A DNA stretch of 64,000 nt. It comes from Oribacterium sinus (GTDB lineage Bacteria; Bacillota; Clostridia; Lachnospirales; Lachnospiraceae). Numbering within the stretch: the stretch's first letter is position 1; the number at the start of each line of letters is the position of its first letter. The notes under the pieces were generated by a model. It made no database searches and was not told the DNA's origin. It saw only the letters and a program-made list of their open reading frames with translations. Positions 51,430 to 59,029 of the stretch are shown one piece after another. A program made the position numbers and the translations under genes. The stretch is from assembly GCF_014202695.1 (NCBI RefSeq), contig NZ_JACHHH010000013.1, positions 35,313 to 99,312 on the forward strand, written 5' to 3'.

Positions 51430-52020
51430 ATGTTATGGCAAAAACACAAGGTGGAAAAGTTTGAGGCTGAAGGGAAAAAGAAAGTAGGAGTCATGCAAAA
51501 CGGAGATATGCCTTTAAAAAAGAAAAAGAAGCCGGTGGCTTCCCGAAGAAATCCGGGGGAAGAACAGAGGAAGGATGCGGATGAGCAGAGGGATACCGAG
51601 TCACGGAAGGAAATCGGCTTGGGTAAGGATGGGAAGTCAAGCTCCATCGATTATCGTTTCACTCCTTGCTTGGAAAGCTTTCGTTGTGCCCACTGCGGAA
51701 AGGAAATTCATCCTGAGGGAGCAGGTTCTCAGCATAGAAATCATTGTCCCCACTGCCTGTATAGCCTCCATGTGGATGAAGAGCCGGGAGATCGGAAAGC
51801 TACTTGTCATGGGCAAATGGAGCCCATCGGCGTAATCTCCAAGGGAGACGGGGATTGGAGCATTCTACACCTTTGTAAGTCCTGCGGAAAGCTCTCTTTA
51901 AACCGTGCTTTGGCGGATGATAATCCTCTGCTTTTAATGCAGCTTGCGGTGAAGCCATTGTCTTCTCCCCCCTTTCCCATGTCCTTCCTGTCTCACTTTT
52001 TGGAAGAAAAGGGAAAGTAG
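51430..52020 (+). CDS. RNHCP zinc-ribbon domain protein
   Basis: Encodes about 196 residues from the ATG at 51430. The first ~70 residues are basic and low complexity (LKKKKKPVASRRNPGEEQRK); the rest is the RNHCP domain: FRCAHCGKEIHPEGAGSQHRNHCPHCLYSLHVDEEPGDR, CHGQMEPIGV and the second cysteine pair HLCKSCGKLSLNR. This family binds zinc and is thought to contact RNA, possibly at the ribosome; no firm function. Tight linkage to the pseudouridine synthase fits an RNA role. Later in-frame starts (51493) are possible. Confidence 0.8.
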   Translation: MLWQKHKVEKFEAEGKKKVGVMQNGDMPLKKKKKPVASRRNPGEEQRKDADEQRDTESRKEIGLGKDGKSSSIDYRFTPCLESFRCAHCGKEIHPEGAGSQHRNHCPHCLYSLHVDEEPGDRKATCHGQMEPIGVISKGDGDWSILHLCKSCGKLSLNRALADDNPLLLMQLAVKPLSSPPFPMSFLSHFLEEKGK

Positions 52021-52074
52021 GGCAAATGCCCATAAAGCTTAACATAGAGCAGTGAAGTAAAGAGAATCAGAATA

Positions 52075-52179
52075 AAGAATAGCGTAGTAAAGAATAGCGT
52101 GGTAAAGATAAGTGTAGTAAAGATAAGTGTAGTAAAGCAAAGAGAAGTAAAGAGTGGTATAGCCAAGAACGGTATAGGT
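52075..52179. repeat. 15-bp degenerate tandem repeat, about seven units
   Basis: Consecutive 15-base units: AAGAATAGCGTAGTA, AAGAATAGCGTGGTA, AAGATAAGTGTAGTA (twice), AAGCAAAGAGAAGTA, AAGAGTGGTATAGCC and AAGAACGGTATAGGT. The spacer lies just before pfp; no hairpin or promoter is evident. Confidence 0.9.
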
Positions 52180-52210
52180 GAGATGAGGCTTAAAGTAGAA
52201 TAGGAGTAGT

Positions 52211-53623
52211 ATGAAAAAGAATCTTTTGGTGGCTCAGTCCGGCGGACCTACTGCGGTAATCAATGCCAGTCTTTCCGGGGTAATCTGGAAGGCTATGCAG
52301 GAGGAAAAGATCGATAAAATCTATGGGGCACAGCATGGCATTGCCGGCGTGTTTTCAGAGGAATTTGTGGAGCTGAAGGCCTGCGCCGAAAAGCAGATGG
52401 AAGAGCGTTTTCCGAAAAAAGAGGAAGAAAGTATCCTCCTTTCTCCTTTTGGAGACTTTCTTTTGGAAAAAGGAAGCACAAGGCAGGAGGCGGCGTTTTT
52501 TTCCAGACTGGCTCAGACCCCTGCGGCGGCTCTTGGTTCCTGTCGTCTAAAATTAAAAAATCCTCAGGAAGACCCAAGAGAGTTTCAGGAGCTCTTATCC
52601 GTTTTTAAGGCGTGGAATATAGGCTATTTTCTCTATATCGGAGGAAATGATTCCATGGATACCGCCTGGAAGCTGTCCGCCTACTGCAAGGAACAGGGGG
52701 AGGACATCGTGGTGGTGGGGGTACCCAAAACCATAGATAACGACTTGGAAGGAATCGACCATTGTCCCGGCTTCGGTTCCTCCGCTAAGTATATTGCAGC
52801 CTCTCTGTTGGAGCTGGAGCGGGAGTGTCTGGTTTATGATACCAAATATGTAATGATTGTGGAAATGATGGGAAGAAATGCAGGCTGGCTTACCGCCGCC
52901 GCAGCTCTTTCCGCAGAAAAAGGAAGTATTCCTTACCTTATTTATCTGGAGGAGCAGAGCTTTTCCAAGGAGCAGTTCCAAAAGGACGTGGAGAAAGCTC
53001 TTCAGCAGTCCGACCAGGTGATGGTAGCAGTTTCGGAGGGCATTAAGGACAGTAACGGAAAATTCCTTTATACCTACGGTCGAGAGGAAGGGAACAAAGA
53101 TGCCTTTGGCCACAGCATTGCCGGAGGAGCGGGAGCGGTACTGGAGCAGATGATTTTAGAGAAAATGTCGGTGAAAACCAGAAGCATCGAGTTTAATCTC
53201 TTACAGCGCTGTGCAGGGCATTTGCTTTCGAAAACCGATGTGGAAGAGTCCTTCTTACTGGGGGCTCAGGCTGTAGAGCTGGCGGTTTTGGGAGAAAACG
53301 GGAAAATGTCGTCTCTTCGGAGAATATCCTCCGAACAGAACTCTTCTGAGAAGTCTCCCGAACAGAAGGATTCGGAGAATTCCAATACCGGGAAATCCCC
53401 TAAAGCGGGAATCGGATATGCTGTAGAATATTCTGCAGTTCCTCTTTCTGCAGTGGCCAATCGGGAGAAAAAAATTCCTTTATCTTGGATCGGAAAGGAC
53501 GGACACAGTCTGGAAGAGGAGGCCTTAGCCTATCTTCGCCCCTTGATTTTAGGAGAATACAGCTGTGATTTCGTGGATGGGCTTCCCCAATATATTTCTT
53601 TTTTTGAGAAGTCCGGAAAATAA
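52211..53623 (+). CDS. pfp: 6-phosphofructokinase, probably PPi-dependent (Pfp)
   Basis: Phosphorylates fructose 6-phosphate to the 1,6-bisphosphate. The phosphate-donor loop reads YIGGNDSMDTAWKLS, and the next motif is VVGVPKTIDNDLEG. Lysine in PKTIDND and aspartate in the GGxD position are marks of PPi-dependent enzymes (ATP enzymes have glycine at both), while the first aspartate of GGDD is replaced by Asn. MMGRNAGWLTAAAAL and VAVSEGI follow. At 470 residues it contains a low-complexity insert (residues ~375-400, SSEQNSSEKSPEQKDSENSN) just before the C-terminal part. ATAGGAG precedes the ATG. Confidence 0.87.
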   Translation: MKKNLLVAQSGGPTAVINASLSGVIWKAMQEEKIDKIYGAQHGIAGVFSEEFVELKACAEKQMEERFPKKEEESILLSPFGDFLLEKGSTRQEAAFFSRLAQTPAAALGSCRLKLKNPQEDPREFQELLSVFKAWNIGYFLYIGGNDSMDTAWKLSAYCKEQGEDIVVVGVPKTIDNDLEGIDHCPGFGSSAKYIAASLLELERECLVYDTKYVMIVEMMGRNAGWLTAAAALSAEKGSIPYLIYLEEQSFSKEQFQKDVEKALQQSDQVMVAVSEGIKDSNGKFLYTYGREEGNKDAFGHSIAGGAGAVLEQMILEKMSVKTRSIEFNLLQRCAGHLLSKTDVEESFLLGAQAVELAVLGENGKMSSLRRISSEQNSSEKSPEQKDSENSNTGKSPKAGIGYAVEYSAVPLSAVANREKKIPLSWIGKDGHSLEEEALAYLRPLILGEYSCDFVDGLPQYISFFEKSGK

Positions 53624-53643
53624 ATTGCCTCGGGAGGTATAAG

Positions 53644-54651
53644 ATGGATATTAGAAAAGCTTATGTAGCCAATAAAAATCGTTATGATAGCATGGAATAT
53701 CGAAAGGCGGGGGAATCCGGTTTGTATCTTCCGGCGATTTCTCTGGGGCTATGGCATAACTTCGGAGAACGGAATTCTCAGGAGCAGATGCAGGATATTC
53801 TTAGGGAGGCCTTCGACTTAGGCATTACCCATTTTGATTTGGCCAACAATTACGGTCCCCCCTATGGAGAGGCGGAGCGAAATTTCGGTATTCTGTACCA
53901 AAGAGATTTTCGCCCTTATCGGGAAGAGCTTCTGATTAGCACTAAGGCAGGCTATGATATGTGGGAGGGTCCCTATGGAAACGGCGGTTCCAGAAAGTAT
54001 TTGCTCACAAGCTGTGATGCTTCCTTAAAGCGTATGCAGCTGGATTACGTGGATATTTTCTATCACCATCGTATGGATCCGGATACCCCTTTGATGGAGA
54101 CTATGTTGGCCATGCTTCAGATTGTGCAGTCCGGTAAGGCAATTTATGCGGGAATCTCCAACTATGACGGAGAAAGCATGAAGAAGGCTGTGGAGATTGC
54201 GAAGGAAATACGGCTTCCCTTGGTAATTAACCAAAACCGTTATTCCATCTTGGATAGAAAGGTGGAGGAAAATGGCTTAAAGACTGCCGCTAAAGAAGAA
54301 GGCATGGGGCTTATTTGTTTCAGTCCCTTAGCTCAGGGGCTCCTTTCCAACCGCTATGTGGAGGGAATTCCCGAGGATTCCCGGATGATGAAGGACGGAA
54401 GATATTTACATAGAGAGGACTTTACCGAGGAAAAACGGCAGATGCTTGCAAAGCTTTTAAAGATTGCCGAGGAAAGGGGACAGAGCCTTTCCGAAATGGC
54501 TTTATCCTGGGTGCTGCGGGATAAGTCCACCACCTCCGTTTTGGTGGGAGTCAGCAAGAAGGAACAGCTTTGGGAAAATGTGAAGGCGCTGGAAAACACC
54601 TGCTTTACCGCGGAAGAGGAAGAGGCTATTCGAATTGCCACTGCCCTGTAA
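53644..54651 (+). CDS. Aldo/keto reductase (YghZ/Gpr-like)
   Basis: NADPH-dependent aldehyde reductase of the potassium-channel-beta/YghZ branch, 335 residues. Visible parts: ISLGLWHNFGERN, the catalytic tyrosine in FDLANNYGPPYGEAERNFG, ISTKAGYDMWEGPYG (Lys of the tetrad), FYHHRMDPDTPL (His), and cofactor-binding INQNRYSILDRKVEE and CFSPLAQGLLSNRY. YghZ acts on L-glyceraldehyde 3-phosphate and methylglyoxal, fitting a detoxifying role next to the glycolytic enzyme. GGGAGG precedes the ATG. Confidence 0.9.
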   Translation: MDIRKAYVANKNRYDSMEYRKAGESGLYLPAISLGLWHNFGERNSQEQMQDILREAFDLGITHFDLANNYGPPYGEAERNFGILYQRDFRPYREELLISTKAGYDMWEGPYGNGGSRKYLLTSCDASLKRMQLDYVDIFYHHRMDPDTPLMETMLAMLQIVQSGKAIYAGISNYDGESMKKAVEIAKEIRLPLVINQNRYSILDRKVEENGLKTAAKEEGMGLICFSPLAQGLLSNRYVEGIPEDSRMMKDGRYLHREDFTEEKRQMLAKLLKIAEERGQSLSEMALSWVLRDKSTTSVLVGVSKKEQLWENVKALENTCFTAEEEEAIRIATAL

Positions 54652-54709
54652 TCAGAGAAAATTAGAAGAAAAAGGGCACGAAAAACGAAAAAATTGTGCA
54701 GTTCGAAGA

Positions 54710-54748
54710 AGAAAAGAGAGAAAGCTGGACTTTCCTCTTTTTTTTTAT
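54710..54748 (+). terminator. Terminator after the aldo/keto reductase gene
   Basis: An A/G-rich arm (AGAGAGAAAG, ending about 54724) pairs imperfectly with CTTTCCTCTT (about 54730-54739), followed by at least eight T. Confidence 0.7.
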
Positions 54749-54844
54749 TAGAATTTAAAATTCAGGAGAAGAAACGAAGGAACGGCGAAAAACTCAGGGT
54801 TGTTTTGAAATAGTATTGATTTTCTGGAAATAAGGAGAATAAAA

Positions 54845-56401
54845 ATGCCCAAACGGGGAAAGGTCCTTCACAAAGAGGACAGAAAAAATAGTGTCGGTCG
54901 CCTGCTTTTCGTAATACTGGCAGTGATTTTACAAATTACATGGTTTTGGTTCTTTCTGTACTATTTGACGGAAAGTTACCTTTGGGCGTCCATTTTTGCC
55001 AGAGTCGTTTCTATTGTCATGGTTTTGGGGGTATTTGCCAAGCGAACCAATGCCTCTATTAAGATGACCTGGATTTTTATGATTATGGCTTTTCCGATTT
55101 TGGGAATGCTCTTGTATTTTTCGGTATACGGCTCAGGCTTTACAAAAACCATGCGGAAGAGAATCGAAGCGGCGGATGCCATGCTCTTCCCTTATCTGGA
55201 TCAGTCTCATTTGATTTCGGATCAGCTGAAAAAAGAAAATAAATCCGTGGGAAATCAGTTTGCTTATCTGGAGCGAGGCGGAAAGTTTCCGGTGTATCGC
55301 AACACGGAGCTTGTATTTTATAAGGAAGCTTCTCTGGGCTTGGAGGCACAGCTGGAAGCCCTGTCCCAGGCGAGGAAGTTTATTTTCATGGAATATCATG
55401 CCATAGAGGATCGACAGTCCTTTGGAGAAATCAAGGAAATTCTTCGCAAAAAGGCGGAGGAAGGGGTTGAGGTTCGCCTTTTCTATGATGATGTGGGTTC
55501 CATCGGCTTCATTGATCCGAAGTTTGTGCAGGAACTGGAAGAGTGGGGCATTCAGTGTCGTATCTTTAACCCCATTGTCCCCATGGTGAATCTTTTCATG
55601 AATAACCGAGACCACAGAAAGATTACCGTTGTGGACGGTCAGATAGGCTTTACCGGAGGCTATAATCTGGCGGATGAGTATTTTAATATTCATTCTCCCT
55701 ACGGCTATTGGAAGGATACAGGTATTCGACTTCGGGGAGAGGCGGTAGGTACTTTAACCCTGCTTTTCCTGGAAATGTGGCATGCCATGGATGATAGTCC
55801 GGTGCGGGGACTTTACAATTATTTGCCGAGACATTGGGATCGTTATACCGGACAGGGCTATTGCGCGCCCTATGCCTATGCGCCAACAGACGGATTTCCC
55901 TTGGGAGAGGACGTCTATCTGAATATGATTCAGTCCGCCACGGAAAGCATTTACATTACCACGCCTTATCTGATTATTACCGATGAGATGAGCAGAGCTT
56001 TATGTCTTGCGGCAAAGCGAGGGGTGGATGTGCGGATTGTCCTTCCGGGAATTCCGGACAAGACCTTTGTTTATGCTGTTAGCCGTTCTTACTATCCCCG
56101 ACTTCTTCGGGCAGGAGTCAGAATTTATGAATATACACCGGGCTTTATGCATTCCAAGCAGGTGTTGGTAGACCATGTTATGGCGGCGGTGGGAACCTTT
56201 AATCTGGATTATCGTTCCTTCTACCATCATTTTGAAAATGGAGTTCTGCTGTATGAAAGTCCCTGTATCTTTGATATTGCGGACGATTTCCATGAGCTTT
56301 TCCGTACTTCTACGGAAGTCAGCCCGGATAAGGGGCATAATCGAAGCCTTTTCACCAGAATGAAACAGGGCGCTTTGAGACTGATTGCACCCTTACTATG
56401 A
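54845..56401 (+). CDS. cls: Cardiolipin synthase (PLD superfamily)
   Basis: Membrane enzyme joining two phosphatidylglycerols to cardiolipin. Two N-terminal membrane helices (residues ~20-100) precede two phospholipase D domains, each with an HKD motif: NNRDHRKITVVDGQIGFTGG and MHSKQVLVDHVMAAVGTFNLD. 518 residues, normal. AAGGAGAA lies before the ATG. Confidence 0.94.
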   Translation: MPKRGKVLHKEDRKNSVGRLLFVILAVILQITWFWFFLYYLTESYLWASIFARVVSIVMVLGVFAKRTNASIKMTWIFMIMAFPILGMLLYFSVYGSGFTKTMRKRIEAADAMLFPYLDQSHLISDQLKKENKSVGNQFAYLERGGKFPVYRNTELVFYKEASLGLEAQLEALSQARKFIFMEYHAIEDRQSFGEIKEILRKKAEEGVEVRLFYDDVGSIGFIDPKFVQELEEWGIQCRIFNPIVPMVNLFMNNRDHRKITVVDGQIGFTGGYNLADEYFNIHSPYGYWKDTGIRLRGEAVGTLTLLFLEMWHAMDDSPVRGLYNYLPRHWDRYTGQGYCAPYAYAPTDGFPLGEDVYLNMIQSATESIYITTPYLIITDEMSRALCLAAKRGVDVRIVLPGIPDKTFVYAVSRSYYPRLLRAGVRIYEYTPGFMHSKQVLVDHVMAAVGTFNLDYRSFYHHFENGVLLYESPCIFDIADDFHELFRTSTEVSPDKGHNRSLFTRMKQGALRLIAPLL

Positions 56402-56543
56402 TTTGACTGTGCCCTTGCTTTTTTGAACTTTATCTTTTGCGTTCTTCTTTTCGAGGTTTTGGTTTCCGAAGCTTTAGGATGCAAACTTTCAGACTACCCC
56501 CTTAAAAATTTAATATATTTTAAAAGATTTATTTCTATGAATA

Positions 56544-56552
56544 TGTTAAAAT
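56544..56552 (+). promoter_or_regulatory. Extended -10 promoter of the zinc-ribbon gene
   Basis: TG (56544-56545), one base, TAAAAT (56547-56552), 43 bases before the start codon. Confidence 0.45.
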
Positions 56553-56595
56553 AAGCCTGTTCAATCGACAATTGAAGACAAAGGGAGGAAACAGA

Positions 56596-58326
56596 ATGAA
56601 AAATTGTCCGAATTGTGGACAGGAAGTCCAAGACGAGGAGAAGTTTTGTGAGCACTGCGGAGAAAAGCTGGAAGGCGCAGAAACTGTAAGCGCTGAGGCA
56701 GGTGCTACCGGTGCTGAAACAAGCACTGCAGCAGAAAGCAGTGAGCTTGGAGCGAATGCTGATCATGCAGTAAGTGCTGCGACAGCTGCAACAGCTACAG
56801 AAGCTGCTCCTACAGAGCCCCGGGCAAGCTATACCTATGCACAGACTTTAGAGGAGGCTCCTGCGGGAAAGAAGGGCATGAAGCTTTTAATCCCTGTTGT
56901 TGCCGTAATTATTCTTCTTTGCGCAGGCTTTTTTGCCTTTGGAAAGAAGTTATTTTCCGGTGGCGTGGCTTTAAGCGCAGAGCAGAAGTTCCTTCATTAT
57001 CAGGAGAAGTATCTCCAGGATAAGATGGATGCCATGGTGGCCTTAGGCTTTATTAACGAGGATTTAAAGCAGTCTTCCGATATGACCCTTACCGGAGAAA
57101 TCGAAGGCAGTGACGAAATGAATAAGTATCTGAAGGATTCTCAGATTCAGTTAAAGTATGACATGGATGCGGAGAAGAATTCCTTTATCGTGAATTTAAG
57201 TGCCAAGATTATGGGTACAGATTTACTGGAAGGCTTTGCGGATTATCGTGACGGAAAGATCGGCTTTGCGATTCCTGTAGCGGATGAGCACTACTATCGG
57301 GGAGATTTAAAGACCATTATGAAGAATCTCACCGAGCAGGATATTGTGGCTCCGGATTTAAAGAAGTCTGCAGAGAACAGAAAGCGTCTGGCAGAGATTT
57401 CCAAGAAGTACGGAGATCTCCTTGTTGGCAGCATGAATAAGGATAACTTAACGGTAGAAAAGAAGGAATTCACCTTAGAGAATCTGAAGGAGAAGTATAC
57501 CGGAGAGGTTTACGTATTTAAGCCCACAGAGGAAGATTTAAAGAATTTCTATGAGAAGCTGGCAGATACGGTAGAAAAGGACAGTGATTTAGAGTCTCTT
57601 TTAGAGGATGTTTATGCGACCAGCACCTGGGACAGCGCTTTAGGCATGGGAGATGCAAAAACGCCGAAGGATCAGCTTAGTGAGCTGGCAAAGGAGATTC
57701 GTGATAATGCTGCGGATACCGCTAAGGAGATGGCGGACAATGAATTCCAGTGGCAGATTGCGGTTGTTGACGGAGATTTAAGACAGGTTCTGCTTTCTAC
57801 AAAGGACGATTCCTTCTCTCTGGAGATTGCCAAGAAGGGCAAAGAGGTTACCGAGCAGATTAATGTTGTAAGCTCCAGCTCCGAGAATATGTACTTAAAG
57901 AACAGCTATAGCGTAAAGGATAAGATGCTGGAGGGAAGCATTTCCGGCGGTAACGGTGTTCTGGATGTTAAGGCTTTGGAATATAAGATTGATACCACCA
58001 AGCATTCCGCTTTAATGCCTTACGGAACCTATATTGTAGAGGATCCTACAGGAATGGGAGCAAAGCTTACCCTTACAGTTTCTGACGGAGAGAAGGGCAG
58101 CAGCGATCATGAGATTGTAGTAGAGGGCTTACAGAACTACTATATGCCCTTTAGCAGTGCGAAGATTAATCTGAACACCACCAAGACCGGTACAGCTACA
58201 CTTCCGAAGGAAGAGGAAGTGGATATTTCCAACTACAGCCAGGAGGATTTCGATAAGTTGAGCGAGACTATTGGAAATGGCTTAGCGAAGGTAGCAACTA
58301 CTTTACAGGGAGAACTTGCAGGATGA
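56596..58326 (+). CDS. Zinc-ribbon membrane protein with large extracellular part
   Basis: Encodes 576 residues. The N-terminus is a zinc ribbon (CPNCGQEVQDEEKFCEHCGEKL), followed by an A/E/T-rich low-complexity linker (to ~100), one membrane helix (GMKLLIPVVAVIILLCAGFFAFG) and a long, mostly extracytoplasmic part with beta-rich segments and no motif I recognise. ATG 56596 follows GGAGGAAAC. The ABC ATPase gene overlaps its stop (ATGA, 58323-58326), so the protein probably works with, or is exported or regulated by, that exporter. Confidence 0.8.
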   Translation: MKNCPNCGQEVQDEEKFCEHCGEKLEGAETVSAEAGATGAETSTAAESSELGANADHAVSAATAATATEAAPTEPRASYTYAQTLEEAPAGKKGMKLLIPVVAVIILLCAGFFAFGKKLFSGGVALSAEQKFLHYQEKYLQDKMDAMVALGFINEDLKQSSDMTLTGEIEGSDEMNKYLKDSQIQLKYDMDAEKNSFIVNLSAKIMGTDLLEGFADYRDGKIGFAIPVADEHYYRGDLKTIMKNLTEQDIVAPDLKKSAENRKRLAEISKKYGDLLVGSMNKDNLTVEKKEFTLENLKEKYTGEVYVFKPTEEDLKNFYEKLADTVEKDSDLESLLEDVYATSTWDSALGMGDAKTPKDQLSELAKEIRDNAADTAKEMADNEFQWQIAVVDGDLRQVLLSTKDDSFSLEIAKKGKEVTEQINVVSSSSENMYLKNSYSVKDKMLEGSISGGNGVLDVKALEYKIDTTKHSALMPYGTYIVEDPTGMGAKLTLTVSDGEKGSSDHEIVVEGLQNYYMPFSSAKINLNTTKTGTATLPKEEEVDISNYSQEDFDKLSETIGNGLAKVATTLQGELAG

Positions 58327-58976
58327 TGAAGGAGAGCCTTTGTGAGATAAACAACTTAGGCCTTAGGTATCATAGAGGAGAGAGCGCCATATTACAGGGG
58401 CTCTCTCTTTCCCTATTCAAAGGAGAAATCGTAGGGATTCGCGGAGAAAACGGTGCCGGAAAAAGCAGCCTTTTAAAGGCAATTGCCGGTCTGCTTCCCT
58501 ATCAGGAGGGAGAAATCCGGATGCCTAAGGAGGTTCGAAAGGGCCTTTCCTATCTGCCCCAGGACCTGTCCCTCTATGACAGTCTGACGGCTTTGGAAAA
58601 TTTGATTTTTTACGGAAAAATTCAGGGAATACCGGGGAGGCTTTTAAAAACCAGAGGGAACTGGCTTCTGGAGGAGTTGGGACTTTCTCAAAAAAGCCGG
58701 GAAAAGCTGTCCGCCCTGTCCGGGGGAATGAAGCGCCGGGTGCATTTGGCATCGGCTCTCATGCTTCGTCCAAGCATTTTGCTTTTGGATGAGCCCACTG
58801 TGGGCTGTGATGAGGAATCCTACTACAGGATTCGAGACCTGCTTTTAAAAATGAAGAAGCAAGGCACAGGGATGCTGCTCATCAGCCACGGAAGAGGGGA
58901 GCTGGAGGATCTGGCGGATAGAATTTTAACTCTGGAACAGGGAAAACTAAGGGAGAAGTGTATATCATCGGATTGA
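58323..58976 (+). CDS. ABC exporter ATPase
   Basis: Encodes 217 residues, one ABC domain: Walker A GENGAGKSSLL near residue 40, Q-loop YLPQDLSLYDSLTALENLIFYG, signature LSGGMKRRVHLASAL, Walker B ILLLDEPTVGCDEES and switch His in LLISHGRGELE. Short, no C-terminal regulatory part. It starts within the stop codon of the zinc-ribbon gene and precedes the permease, giving a three-gene operon. Substrate unknown. Confidence 0.93.
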   Translation: MMKESLCEINNLGLRYHRGESAILQGLSLSLFKGEIVGIRGENGAGKSSLLKAIAGLLPYQEGEIRMPKEVRKGLSYLPQDLSLYDSLTALENLIFYGKIQGIPGRLLKTRGNWLLEELGLSQKSREKLSALSGGMKRRVHLASALMLRPSILLLDEPTVGCDEESYYRIRDLLLKMKKQGTGMLLISHGRGELEDLADRILTLEQGKLREKCISSD

Positions 58977-59029
58977 AGTCATCCCAAGACTAAGGGGTGA
59001 AGATAGAAAAGGACTAAGGGGAGAAGAGA

